Below, in pieces: positions 8,449-19,847 of a stretch of 64,000 bases of DNA (its first letter is position 1; every line of letters begins with the position of its first letter). Below the pieces are notes generated by a model that was not told the DNA's origin, did not search any database, and saw only the letters and a list, made by a program, of their open reading frames with translations. The stretch covers positions 62,001 through 126,000 of the forward strand of contig JAEKKX010000013.1 in the NCBI GenBank assembly GCA_019510125.1, read 5' to 3'. This DNA comes from Lysobacterales bacterium (GTDB lineage Bacteria; Pseudomonadota; Gammaproteobacteria; Xanthomonadales; Xanthomonadaceae). The translations under genes and the position numbers were made by a program.

Positions 8449-10862
8449 CCTCCCGCCGCCTTCGCCAGCGCGTCCTCCGCCATCCCCGGGGTCAGCACCG
8501 TCGGCAGCACCGTGCCTTCGCCGCCGCCGCGCGGGAACACTACGTACAGCGGCACGCCGACCGCCTTGTAGCGCTGCAGGAACGCGGTGATCTCGGGGTC
8601 GACGTCGGTCCAGTCGCCGGTCATGTACACCGCGTCGGCCTGTTCCAGCGCTTCGCGGAAGCCGTCGCGCGAGAACACCGCCTTCTCGTTGGCCTTGCAG
8701 GTGACGCACCAGTCGGCGGTCATGTTCACGAACACCACCCGGCCGGCGCGGCGCAGGTCGGCGAGGCGCTGCGCGGAATAGGCGACGTGGCGGCCGTCGG
8801 TCGAGGCCGGCGCGGCGTTGCGCGCGGCGGAGGCCGCCGGCAGCGTGGTGATCGCATGCAGCGGCCACAGCGCGGCGACGATCGCCAGCAGCGCCGCGAC
8901 CCTGCCGGCGCGGGCGCCGGTGCGGCGCGCGTGCGACCACGCCCACGCCGCGAACGCCAGCGCCAGCGCGGCCAGGCCCCACCAGCCCACGGCGTCGGCG
9001 CCGCGCTGTTTCGCCAGCACCCACACCAGCCACAGCGCGGTGAGGTACATCGGGAACGCGAGCACGCGCTTGAACGTGTCCATCCACGCGCCCGGCCGCG
9101 GCAGCCGGCGGCCCAGCGCCGGCACGAAGCCGATCAGCAGGAACGGCAGCGCCAGCCCCAGGCCCAGCGCCAGGAACACCAGCAGCGCGGCGCCGGTGCT
9201 CGCCGCGAAGGCCCAGCCCAGCGCCGTGCCCATCATCGGCGCGGTGCAGGGCGCGGCCACCACCACCGCGAGCGCGCCGGTGAAGAAGTCGCCCATCGGC
9301 CCGCCGCGACTGGCGAGGCCGTGGCCGACTCCGGTCCAGCGCCCGCCGACTTCCCACACGCCCGACAGGCTCAGCCCGAACACGAACATCAGCAGGGCCA
9401 GCGCGGCCACGACCAGCGGCTGCTGCAACTGGAAGCCCCAGCCCAGCGCCACGCCCGCGTGGCGCAGCGCCATCGCCAGCGCGCCCAGCGCGCCGAACGC
9501 CACCAGCACGCCCAGCGTGTACCACAGCGCATGCGCGCGCCGCCGCTGCGCGCTCTCGCCGCTTTCGACCAGGCCCAGCACCTTGATCGACAGCACCGGC
9601 AGCACGCACGGCATCAGGTTGAGGATCAGCCCGCCGAGCAGCGCGGCGAACAGCGCCAGCACCAGGTTGGGTCTGAGCCCGAACAGGGTCGGGCCGGCGG
9701 CGATCGCGTCGCCGGCGACGTCCGCCTGCGCCGGTGGGGCGTCGCTGGCGTCCGCGCCGGCGTCCGCGGTCGTCGCCGGAGCCGCCGCGTCCGCGCTCGT
9801 TGCGTCCGCAGGCGTCGCGACCTCGGTGGCGGGCGTCGCCGCGGTCGGGTCCGCTGTGATGGCGGCGCCTGCCGTTTGGGCGCCAGCCGTCGCGGCTGTC
9901 GTCGTCGCGGCGTCGGCCGCGGCCGCTGCGCTGCGCACGTGGCCGCGCGGCAGCGCGACGCGCACGCTGCGGGTCATCGGCGGATAGCAGATGCCGTCGT
10001 TCTGGCAGCCCTGGAACGTCGCGCGCAAGGTCACGGTCTGCGCGTCCGGCTTCGTGCGCAGCAGCGGCAGGGCGACGTCGACCGGCTGGAAATAGACGAT
10101 CACGTCGCCGAAGTGTTCGTCGCGGTGGGTGCGGCCGGCGGGCCACTGCGGTTTGCCCGGCGCGATGCCGTCGGCGTCGAGCCGGAACCGCGTCCTGTCG
10201 CGGTAGAGGTAGTAGCCCGGCGCGGGGGTGAACCGCAGCAGCAGGGTGTCGCCATCGCCGGCGATGGCCTCGAACCCGAACGCCTGTTCCTCCGGCAGCG
10301 GCGCGCCCCTGTCGCTGCCCGGCAGGCCGGCGGCGGGCGCGCCGAGCCGCGCCAGCGGATTGAAGCCCGAGGCCGCGTCGTCCGCAGCGGCGGTCGCGGT
10401 CGCCGCCGGCAGCGCGACGTTGAGCGTGCGCACCTGCGGCGGGTAGCACACGCCGATGTCGGCGCAGCCCTGGTACTTGATCTTCAGCGCCACGCTGCCG
10501 GCGACCCCGGCGAGGTCCGGCAGGATCGCGACCAGTTCGCCGCGATAGGTTTCGGTCTTGCCGAAGAACTCGTCTTCGTGCGGTGCGCCCCTGGGCAACT
10601 GCAGCGCGCCGCTGCGCGCGCCCGGCGAGGTCGCGGTCACGCCGATGCGGTGGCGGTAGAGGTAGTAGCCGTCGGCGATCTTCCAGCGCACCCGCACGCG
10701 ATCGGGACCCGCGGCCTCGGCGCTGAGGACGTAGGCCTGGTCGACCGGCAGCAGGTCCGATTCGTCCACCGCGCGCGCCGGGGCGGTGGCGAACAGCGGC
10801 AGCAGGGCCAGGACGAGGGACAGGGTCGGGGCCGCGATCAGGCGGCGGAACAGCGCGGGCAT
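8445..10862 (-). CDS. dsbD: thiol:disulfide interchange protein DsbD
   Basis: Carries electrons from cytoplasmic thioredoxin to periplasmic Dsb/TlpA proteins. It is 805 residues, long for the family. A signal peptide (1-31) is followed by two tandem nDsbD-like domains. The first has Cys133/Cys139 in QGCADIGVCYPP; the second has Cys286/Cys292 in QGCQNDGICYPP. Then come an Ala/Thr-rich linker (about 310-390), the membrane domain with redox Cys419 (LMPCVLPV) and Cys539 (AAPCTAPMMG), and a C-terminal thioredoxin-like domain with CVTC (719-722). Most DsbD proteins have a single alpha domain, so the duplication is notable. It is 4 nt after cutA and coupled to the 92-aa gene. Confidence 0.95.
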   Translation of the reverse strand: MPALFRRLIAAPTLSLVLALLPLFATAPARAVDESDLLPVDQAYVLSAEAAGPDRVRVRWKIADGYYLYRHRIGVTATSPGARSGALQLPRGAPHEDEFFGKTETYRGELVAILPDLAGVAGSVALKIKYQGCADIGVCYPPQVRTLNVALPAATATAAADDAASGFNPLARLGAPAAGLPGSDRGAPLPEEQAFGFEAIAGDGDTLLLRFTPAPGYYLYRDRTRFRLDADGIAPGKPQWPAGRTHRDEHFGDVIVYFQPVDVALPLLRTKPDAQTVTLRATFQGCQNDGICYPPMTRSVRVALPRGHVRSAAAAADAATTTAATAGAQTAGAAITADPTAATPATEVATPADATSADAAAPATTADAGADASDAPPAQADVAGDAIAAGPTLFGLRPNLVLALFAALLGGLILNLMPCVLPVLSIKVLGLVESGESAQRRRAHALWYTLGVLVAFGALGALAMALRHAGVALGWGFQLQQPLVVAALALLMFVFGLSLSGVWEVGGRWTGVGHGLASRGGPMGDFFTGALAVVVAAPCTAPMMGTALGWAFAASTGAALLVFLALGLGLALPFLLIGFVPALGRRLPRPGAWMDTFKRVLAFPMYLTALWLVWVLAKQRGADAVGWWGLAALALAFAAWAWSHARRTGARAGRVAALLAIVAALWPLHAITTLPAASAARNAAPASTDGRHVAYSAQRLADLRRAGRVVFVNMTADWCVTCKANEKAVFSRDGFREALEQADAVYMTGDWTDVDPEITAFLQRYKAVGVPLYVVFPRGGGEGTVLPTVLTPGMAEDALAKAAGG

Positions 10863-10866
10863 GGGG

Positions 10867-11229
10867 TCAATCCGGATGGCGGGCGTCGTCGGGTGCGGAA
10901 GCGGTGTCGTCGGCCGTCTGTGCGGACGCCCAGCGCAGGTAGTCGGGCAGGCCTCCGACCGCCTCGAATGCGATCAGTTCCGGCACCTGGTAAGGATGCA
11001 GCGTCCGCACCCGCGCCGCGAGTGCCTCCAGGCGCGCGGCCGTGGTCTTGATCAGCAACTGGACCTCGTGCGCGGTTTCGACCGCGCCCTGCCAGCGGTA
11101 CACCGATTCCACCTCGGGCAGCAGATTGACGCAGGCGGCCAGCCGCGCCTCGACCAGCGCCCGCGCCAGCGTGCGCGCGGTGTCGCGGTCGGGGCACGTG
11201 CACAGGCACAGCAGCACCGCGTCGGCCAC
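10867..11229 (-). CDS. cutA: divalent-cation tolerance protein CutA
   Basis: A small trimeric ferredoxin-like protein (120 residues) of the CutA1 family, linked by literature to divalent metal tolerance although its biochemical role is unsettled. Typical motifs are CTCPDRDTARTLARALVEARLAACVN near the N-terminus, ESVYRWQGAVE in the middle, and LHPYQVPELIA later. It sits 3 nt after the XRE gene stop and 4 nt before dsbD, the common cutA-dsbD arrangement. The C-terminal tail (TADDTASAPDDARHPD) is an Asp/Ala-rich extension. Confidence 0.95.
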   Translation of the reverse strand: MADAVLLCLCTCPDRDTARTLARALVEARLAACVNLLPEVESVYRWQGAVETAHEVQLLIKTTAARLEALAARVRTLHPYQVPELIAFEAVGGLPDYLRWASAQTADDTASAPDDARHPD

Positions 11230-11232
11230 GGC

Positions 11233-11640
11233 CTACTCGCCGCCGCCGGGGCGCTTGGGGCGGGTGCGCCCGAGGCGCTTCGCCGACAGTTCCTCGACGA
11301 TCTCGACCAGCGCGATCCGGGTCCGCGGCGAGGCCTCTCGGAAGGCCTGCACCAGGCGCAGCTCGAGCGGGTCCTCGACCAGCAGCGCGTTGGCGGCCGA
11401 GACCGAATCGAGCACCGCCTCCTCGGACAACTGCATCTTGCCGCGGCCGGTCGCCAGCCACTCGAAGGCTACGCCGGCGACCATCGCGACCTGGCGCAGG
11501 TGATCGACGCTCGGATTCTTGCCCTGGGGCGACTCCCAGTGGCTGACGGCGCTGCGCTGGACGCCGATCGCTTCGGCCAGCCGGGCCTGCGACATGCCCG
11601 CGTGGCGGCGCGCGAGACGGATGCGGTCTTGGGAATGCAT
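11233..11640 (-). CDS. XRE-family transcriptional regulator
   Basis: A DNA-binding protein of 135 residues. The helix-turn-helix spans about 5-60: RIRLARRHAGMSQARLAEAIGVQRSAVSHWESPQGKNPS, typical of Cro/C1 folds. The C-terminal half (LSEEAVLDSVSAANALLVEDPLELRLVQAFREASPRTR) is helical and probably mediates dimerisation. It is the first gene of the cutA-dsbD-tlpA unit. A symmetric TTCAGT-TC-ACTGAA site 13 bp before its start is a likely autoregulatory operator. No phage genes are nearby, so it is more likely a resident regulator. Confidence 0.88.
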   Translation of the reverse strand: MHSQDRIRLARRHAGMSQARLAEAIGVQRSAVSHWESPQGKNPSVDHLRQVAMVAGVAFEWLATGRGKMQLSEEAVLDSVSAANALLVEDPLELRLVQAFREASPRTRIALVEIVEELSAKRLGRTRPKRPGGGE

Positions 11641-11652
11641 GGTTTTTTGTGA

Positions 11653-11666
11653 TTCAGTTCACTGAA
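11653..11666. promoter_or_regulatory. probable XRE operator
   Basis: TTCAGT-TC-ACTGAA is a perfect 6-bp inverted repeat with a 2-nt spacer, immediately before the XRE gene. A half-site-like TTCACT recurs at 11728-11733 within the divergent promoter region. Binding by the neighbouring regulator is inferred from location. Confidence 0.5.
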
Positions 11667-11714
11667 AGGCCGGTGTTTCGATCTATCCAATCACTTTCGT
11701 CGAAGATATGCGAA

Positions 11715-11742
11715 TTGCCAGTTTTGTTCACTAGGTTATCAA
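11715..11742 (+). promoter_or_regulatory. candidate sigma70 promoter for a rightward transcript
   Basis: TTGCCA at 11715-11720 and TATCAA at 11737-11742 are spaced by 16 nt, in an AT-rich stretch. They would start a transcript near 11750 that runs to the strong terminator at 11985-12016. The TTCACT half-site overlaps the spacer, so the XRE protein could control it. Confidence 0.4.
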
Positions 11743-11766
11743 AATTGTCCCTAGACTGTCCGCTTT

Positions 11767-11782
11767 TGGTGGCATGCCACCA
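11767..11782. repeat. 16-bp perfect palindrome
   Basis: TGGTGGCATGCCACCA is self-complementary over all 16 bases and sits just after the predicted rightward transcription start. It could be a regulator site or a 5'-end hairpin of the small RNA candidate. Confidence 0.5.
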
Positions 11783-11984
11783 TGAATAGCATGCGAATCA
11801 GTGAGATAGCCGTATCTGCTGAAGTGCGCTCACCGGAAGTGGCCGGGGGCAGGCATGCGACCGTCTTCACAGCGACATCTGCATCCGTATTCTCGTTCCA
11901 GCCGGTAGGGACGCTGGCTGCAATACGGAGGTTGCAAGGGGGGGAACGCACCTGCACGGGTGACGTCAGGATGGTCTTCTCCGG

Positions 11985-12016
11985 GAGCGCGCACTACATG
12001 TGCGCGCTCTTTTTTT
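11985..12016 (+). terminator. strong intrinsic terminator
   Basis: A perfect 10-bp stem GAGCGCGCAC/GTGCGCGCTC (11985-11994 and 12000-12009) with loop TACAT is followed by seven U (12010-12016). It is oriented rightward although no rightward gene precedes it. That is the main reason to propose a small RNA here. Confidence 0.85.
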
Positions 12017-12155
12017 GTGCCCGCGATTTTGATGTCGGTGATTTCCATGCCCGCGATGGGCATGCCGGCAGGCACGCCGACAGCCACGCCGGCTGGAGTG
12101 CCGCCGGATCGGAAGGCCCGCAGGGCCGGCGCAGGCGGCGGGTCCGGCCGCCGGA

Positions 12156-14922
<2,767 letters not shown>

Positions 14923-15107
14923 CCTTGTCCGGACGCGGCGCATCCCCGTGCCGGTCCGGAGCGACGGGCGAAGCGCGTGGGTTGCGCCCGTCTCCGCGAT
15001 CGGCCTGCGGCCGCTCGCGCCGGCGCCTCCGTGGGCCGGATCGCCACGCACCACGGCCGTCGTCCCGCACTTCGTCCCCTCGCCGATTCCTGCCCTGATC
15101 CCCTGAC

Positions 15108-16289
15108 GTGCCTTCCTACGCCGGCCCTTCCGCATCGCGTTCCGACGACATCGCCGGGACGTTGCGGCTGCTGGTGGCGCTGGCGCTCGCGGTCGCGCTG
15201 ATGATCGCCGACCACCGCGGCGGCTGGCTGACCTCGATCCGCGCCCAGCTCGAAGTGCTGGTGCAGCCGCTGTGGCGGCTGGCCGGGCTGCCGGCGAAGC
15301 TCGGCGACACCGTGCGCGACGACGCGGTGACCCGCACGCGGCTGATGGAGGAGAACCAGACCCTGCGCAACGCGCTGCTGATCAGCGGCGCGCGGACCGC
15401 GCGGCTGCAGGCGGCCGCGGACGAGAACGCGCGGCTGCGCGGGCTGCTGGGCGCGGTCGAGCGCGGCGGCCTCGACGTGCAACTGGCGCCGATCCTCGAC
15501 GTCGCCCTCGATCCCACCCGCCAGCGCCTGGTCCTCGACATCGGCGGCAACCAGGGCGTGCGCATGGGCCAGCCGGTGATCGACGCCGGCGGCCTGCTCG
15601 GGCAGGTCATCGAGGTGCGGCCGAGCACCGCCACCGTGCTGCTGCTGACCGATCCCGACCACGCGGTGCCGGTGACGATCGCGCGCAACGGCATCCGCCT
15701 GGTCGCCTACGGCCGCGGCGATCGCATCGAACTGGCGAACATCCCGACCTCCGGCGACGTGAAGATCGGCGACCAGGTCGTCACCTCCGGGCTGGGCGGT
15801 CGTTTCCCGCCGGGCTTTCCGGTCGGTAGCGTCGTGCGCCTGCGCCGCGACGACAGCCGCGTCTTCCTGGTCGGCGACCTCAAGCCCGCCGCCCAGCTCG
15901 ATCGCGGTCGCGACGTGCTGCTGCTGCGCGACGTGCGGACGCCGGCCGCGGCGGTCGCGACGCCCGCGGCAGGCGGCGACGCCAGTGCGCCGCCGACCGG
16001 ATCCGCGGCCGCGACCACCGCCGGCACGACCGGCCCCGCCGCGGCGAGCGCCGTGGCCGCGGGCCCCGCGCCGTCGAAACCGGCTGCCGGAGCGGCTGCC
16101 GGGAACGCCGCGAACGCTGCCACGCCCGCTGCGCCGACGGCGGGCGCGCTCGCGCCCCGGTCCGCGACGCCCCGGTCCTCGGCGCCGCGGCCTGCTTCGA
16201 CCGCGCCCGCCTCGACCACGCCCGCTGCGCCCCCGTCCGCCGCCCCCCGATCCGCGGCCCAGCCGCCCGCGCAGGCGCCGTCGCGATGA
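15108..16289 (+). CDS. mreC: rod shape-determining protein MreC
   Basis: A periplasmic scaffold linking MreB/MreD/RodZ to PBP2; 393 residues with a GTG start at 15108. It has one membrane helix (about 19-36), a coiled coil (about 65-118, ARTARLQAAADENARLRGLL) and the beta-barrel core (about 125-275, including DIGGNQGVRMGQPVID and VTSGLGGRFPPGFPVG). A C-terminal tail of roughly 115 residues (279-393) is almost only Ala, Pro, Thr, Ser and Gly. The family is usually about 280-330 residues, so the tail is an extension. It overlaps mreD by 4 nt (ATGA). Confidence 0.95.
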   Translation: MPSYAGPSASRSDDIAGTLRLLVALALAVALMIADHRGGWLTSIRAQLEVLVQPLWRLAGLPAKLGDTVRDDAVTRTRLMEENQTLRNALLISGARTARLQAAADENARLRGLLGAVERGGLDVQLAPILDVALDPTRQRLVLDIGGNQGVRMGQPVIDAGGLLGQVIEVRPSTATVLLLTDPDHAVPVTIARNGIRLVAYGRGDRIELANIPTSGDVKIGDQVVTSGLGGRFPPGFPVGSVVRLRRDDSRVFLVGDLKPAAQLDRGRDVLLLRDVRTPAAAVATPAAGGDASAPPTGSAAATTAGTTGPAAASAVAAGPAPSKPAAGAAAGNAANAATPAAPTAGALAPRSATPRSSAPRPASTAPASTTPAAPPSAAPRSAAQPPAQAPSR

Positions 16290-16765
16290 GCCGCAGCCGT
16301 CGCCCGTGGCTGTTCCCGGCCAGCGTGTTCGTCGCGCTGCTGCTGGGGCTGTTGCCGCTCCCGGCGGCGATCCTGCCGCTGCGGCCGTACTGGCTGGGGC
16401 TGGTGCTGGCCTACTGGCTGCTCGAGGACCCCGACCGCATCGGCCTCGGCCTGGCCTTCGCCATCGGCCTGATCGCCGACGTCACCTTCGGCAGCGTGCT
16501 CGGCGAACAGGCGCTGCGGCTGTCGGTGATCACCTTCCTGCTGCAGCGCTTCCGCCTGCAGTTGCGGTTCTTCCCGACCGCGCAGCAGGCGCTGGCGATC
16601 GGCGGACTGCTGCTCAACGACCGGGTGATCGTCGTCGCCATCCACTTCGTCCTCGGCCTGCGGCAGGACCCGTGGCTGCACTGGCTGACGCCGCTGATCG
16701 GCGCGCTGCTGTGGCCGCCGCTGTTCGTGCTGCTCGACGGCCTGCGCATCGGCCGCAGGCGCTGA
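16286..16765 (+). CDS. mreD: rod shape-determining protein MreD
   Basis: An inner-membrane elongasome protein of 159 residues with about five hydrophobic spans. Family-like features are the first span WLFPASVFVALLLGLLPLP, the LRPYWLGLVLAYWLLEDPDRIGLG segment after it, and GLIADVTFGSVLGEQALRLSVITFLL. The ATG overlaps the mreC stop (ATGA), so translation is probably coupled. mrdA begins 7 nt after its stop. Confidence 0.95.
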   Translation: MSRSRRPWLFPASVFVALLLGLLPLPAAILPLRPYWLGLVLAYWLLEDPDRIGLGLAFAIGLIADVTFGSVLGEQALRLSVITFLLQRFRLQLRFFPTAQQALAIGGLLLNDRVIVVAIHFVLGLRQDPWLHWLTPLIGALLWPPLFVLLDGLRIGRRR

Positions 16766-16772
16766 CGCGGCG

Positions 16773-18728
16773 ATGGCCAGCCCCGGCTACATCCGCAACT
16801 CGGCGCAGGACGCCGCGCGCTTCCGCGCGCGCGCCGCGTTCGGGTTCCTGTGCGTGGCGCTGGCGATCGGCGGCCTCGGCGCCTGGTATTTCCGGCTGCA
16901 GGTGCTGGAGCACAGCGACTACGCCCGCAAGTCGCAGGCCAACCGCATCAAGCAGCGCCCCGAGGTGCCCGCGCGCGGCCTGATCTACGACCGCAAGGGC
17001 CGGGTGCTGGCCGACAACGTGCCCGCCTACCGGCTGGACGTGGTGCCGTCCGAGGCCGGCGACGTCGACGCCACCGTCGCCTCGCTGGCGAAGATCATCG
17101 CGCTCACTCCCGACGACATCCAGCGTTTCAACGACGCCCGCCACGCCACCCGCAGCTTCCTGCCGGTGACCCTGCGCCTGAAGATCACCGACGAGGAGGC
17201 CGCGCGGTTCGCGGTCGATCGCTGGAAGTATCCCGGCGTCGAGCTGGTGCCGTACCTGACCCGCCGCTATCCCTACGGCGACCTGTTCGCCCACGTCATC
17301 GGCTACGTCGGCCGCGTCGACAAGCGCGACCTGGAGAAACTGGGCGGCGACACCGCCGTTTACACCCACACCGGCAAGTCGGGTCTGGAGCGCTACTACG
17401 ACGCGCAACTGCGCGGCCGCATCGGCTACGAGCAGATCGAGACCAACGTCGACGGCCGCATCATCGACCGGGTCGGGCGCATCCCCGCGCGGCCGGGCAC
17501 CGACCTGCGCCTGAGCATCGACGCCGACCTGCAGCGCGCGGCGACGCTGGCCTTCGGCGACCTCACCGGATCGGTGGTGGCGGTGGACCCGCGTACCGGC
17601 GAAGTGCTGGCGATGGTCAGCGTGCCGAGCTTCGATCCCAACCTGTTCGTCAACGGCATCTCGCACGCCGACTATCGCGCGCTCACCGAGGACCCGGCGA
17701 AACCGCTGTTCAACCGCAACGTGCTGGGCGGCGTCGCGCCCGGGTCCACGCTCAAGCCGCTGTTCGCGCTGGCCGCGCTCGACAGCGGCAAGCGCACGCC
17801 CGAGGACCGCATCTTCGCCTCCGGCGAATTCCACATCCCCGGCCAGAAGCGCGGCTACCGCGACGCCGCGCGCGGCGAGGGCTGGACCGACATGCGCAAG
17901 TCGATCGGCGACTCGGTCAACACCTACTACTACAAGCTGTCGCTGGACATGGGCATCGACCTGATCGACCGCTACATGGACAAGTACGGCTTCGGCAAGC
18001 CGACCGGGATCGACCTGGCCGGCGAATCCGGCGGCATCCTGCCGTCGCCGGAATGGAAGCGCACCCACGCCCGCAGCCAGGGATCGTGGTACCTCGGCGA
18101 CACCGTGATCAGCGCGATCGGCCAGGGCTTCTGGAAGGTCACCCCGCTGCAGTTGGCGCAGGGCGTGGGCGCGCTGGCCAACGGGGGCCTGCTGCGGCCG
18201 CCGCACCTGGTGAAGGAAACCCGTGCCGACTTCGACAAACCGTGGACGATGGTGCCGCAGCCGACGCCGCGCAGGATCACCGACAGTGCCGAACACCTGC
18301 AGGTGGTGCGCGAGGGCATGATGCGCGTGGTCCACGGGCCCGGCGGCACCGCGCGCAACATCAGCGGCGGCCTGACCTACCACATCGCCGCCAAGACCGG
18401 CACCGCGCAGGTCATCAGCCGCCGCGGCAACGTCAGCCTCAACCCGCGCATGCTGCCGATGCACCTGCGCCACCGCGCGCTGTTCGTCGCGTATGCGCCT
18501 GCGGAGGCGCCGACCATCGCGGTCGCGGTGGTCGTCGAGGGCGGCGGTTTCGGCGCCAGCACCGCGGCGCCGATCGCGCGCAAGGTGCTCGACGCCTGGC
18601 TGCTCGGCAAGATGCCGGACGACCCGGCCGCCGCCGCCGGCCAGGCTGCGGCCGCCGCGTCGCTGCCGGACGACGACGCGCCGCCCGCTGCCGCGCCCGT
18701 CGCCACGCCCCCGGCGGTGACGCCATGA
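16773..18728 (+). CDS. mrdA: penicillin-binding protein 2 (elongation transpeptidase)
   Basis: A class B PBP, the peptidoglycan DD-transpeptidase of the elongasome, 651 residues. A cytoplasmic stub and a single membrane anchor (about 22-40) lead into the pedestal (RGLIYDRKGRVLADNVPAYRLDV). The transpeptidase domain has active-site Ser325 in GSTLK (SxxK), SVN at 381-383 and KTG at 541-543. A C-terminal Ala/Pro/Asp-rich tail (about 615-651) is extra compared with most PBP2. The gene overlaps rodA by 4 nt, matching the enzyme pair's tight functional coupling. Confidence 0.97.
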   Translation: MASPGYIRNSAQDAARFRARAAFGFLCVALAIGGLGAWYFRLQVLEHSDYARKSQANRIKQRPEVPARGLIYDRKGRVLADNVPAYRLDVVPSEAGDVDATVASLAKIIALTPDDIQRFNDARHATRSFLPVTLRLKITDEEAARFAVDRWKYPGVELVPYLTRRYPYGDLFAHVIGYVGRVDKRDLEKLGGDTAVYTHTGKSGLERYYDAQLRGRIGYEQIETNVDGRIIDRVGRIPARPGTDLRLSIDADLQRAATLAFGDLTGSVVAVDPRTGEVLAMVSVPSFDPNLFVNGISHADYRALTEDPAKPLFNRNVLGGVAPGSTLKPLFALAALDSGKRTPEDRIFASGEFHIPGQKRGYRDAARGEGWTDMRKSIGDSVNTYYYKLSLDMGIDLIDRYMDKYGFGKPTGIDLAGESGGILPSPEWKRTHARSQGSWYLGDTVISAIGQGFWKVTPLQLAQGVGALANGGLLRPPHLVKETRADFDKPWTMVPQPTPRRITDSAEHLQVVREGMMRVVHGPGGTARNISGGLTYHIAAKTGTAQVISRRGNVSLNPRMLPMHLRHRALFVAYAPAEAPTIAVAVVVEGGGFGASTAAPIARKVLDAWLLGKMPDDPAAAAGQAAAAASLPDDDAPPAAAPVATPPAVTP

Positions 18729-19840
18729 AGACCTTCCTGCGCTGGGTGCTGGACCTGCTGCGGCGCTTCGTGCGGACGCTCGACCTGCCGTTGCTGGCCG
18801 CGCTGCTGGCGCTGATGGCGATCGGCCTGACCGTGCTCTACAGCGCCGGCAACGAGAACCCGAAGCTGGTGATCGCGCAGGGCGCCCGCTACTGCGTCGG
18901 CCTCGCCGCGCTGTGGCTGGTCTCGCGCATCTCGCCGGCGCAGTTGCGCAGCGCGACGCCGCTGTTCTTCGCCGCCTCGCTGCTGCCGCTGCTGGCGGTG
19001 CTGGTGATCGGCCAGGGCAAGCACGGCAACCTGTGGATCAATCTCGGCGTGTTCTATTTCCAGCCGTCGGAAGTGCTCAAGCTGAGCCTGCCGATGATGG
19101 TCGCGTGGTTCATGCACCAGCAGCGGCTGCCGCCGAAGTTCGTCCCGCTGCTGGTCGCCTGCGGCATCATCGCGGTGCCGACGGTGCTGATCCTGCTGCA
19201 GCCGGATTTCGGCACCGCGATGCTGGTCGCGCTCAGCGGCGCGTTCGTGATCTACCTCGCCGGCCTGTCGTGGCGGCTGATCGCGCTGGCCGGCATCGGC
19301 GGCACGATCGCCGCCGGGCTGGCGTATTTCGCGCCGATCCACTGGTTCTGGATGCTGCGTCCGTACCAGAAGGACCGCATCCTCACCTTCCGCGACCCCG
19401 AGCACGAGCCGCTCGGCGCCGGCTGGAACATCATCCAGTCGAAGATCGCGATCGGCTCCGGCCACTGGACCGGGCAGGGCTGGGGCCAGGGCACCCAGTC
19501 GCACCTGGACTACCTGCCCGAGCACACCACCGATTTCATCTTCGCGGTGCTGTCCGAAGAATTCGGCTGGGCCGGCGTCGCCGTCACCCTCGCGCTGTAC
19601 CTGTTCGTGATCGGCCGCTGCCTGTGGATCGCCAGCGAGGCGCGCGACACCTACTCGCGCCTGATCGCCGGCGCGCTCGGCATGGCGTTCTCGGTCTACG
19701 TCATCGTCAACGGCGGCATGATCTCCGGCCTGCTGCCGGTGGTCGGCGTGCCGATGCCGCTGCTCAGCTACGGCGGCACCGCCGCGGTGTCGCTGCTCGC
19801 CGGGCTCGGCGTGGTGATGGCGATGCGCGACAAGCGCTGA
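18725..19840 (+). CDS. rodA: peptidoglycan glycosyltransferase RodA
   Basis: A SEDS-family polymerase making glycan strands from lipid II with PBP2; 371 residues and about ten membrane spans. Family signatures are LTVLYSAGNENPKLVIAQ near the N-terminus, NLWINLGVFYFQPSEVLKL, LILLQPDFGTAM, the large loop with YQKDRILTF, QSHLDYLPEHTTDFIFAVLSEEFGW, and SGLLPVVGVPMPLLSYGGTA near the C-terminus. The start at ATG 18725 overlaps the mrdA stop. It is the last gene of the operon, and the neighbour is a convergent SDR. Confidence 0.97.
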   Translation: MKTFLRWVLDLLRRFVRTLDLPLLAALLALMAIGLTVLYSAGNENPKLVIAQGARYCVGLAALWLVSRISPAQLRSATPLFFAASLLPLLAVLVIGQGKHGNLWINLGVFYFQPSEVLKLSLPMMVAWFMHQQRLPPKFVPLLVACGIIAVPTVLILLQPDFGTAMLVALSGAFVIYLAGLSWRLIALAGIGGTIAAGLAYFAPIHWFWMLRPYQKDRILTFRDPEHEPLGAGWNIIQSKIAIGSGHWTGQGWGQGTQSHLDYLPEHTTDFIFAVLSEEFGWAGVAVTLALYLFVIGRCLWIASEARDTYSRLIAGALGMAFSVYVIVNGGMISGLLPVVGVPMPLLSYGGTAAVSLLAGLGVVMAMRDKR

Positions 19841-19847
19841 CCCGCGT

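Larger units (their letters stand above)
11750..12016 (+). ncRNA. candidate small RNA (or short leader mRNA), about 265 nt
   Basis: The 515-nt gap between the XRE gene and the MAPEG gene holds no supported protein gene but has a promoter-like pair (11715-11742) and a strong rightward intrinsic terminator (11985-12016) with nothing coding before it. Within the candidate RNA lie a 16-bp palindrome (11767-11782) and complementary segments around GTATTC/AATACG. A short frame from ATG 11783 (MNSMRISEIAVSAEV...) runs through the terminator and looks fortuitous. I know no matching RNA family. Confidence 0.35.
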
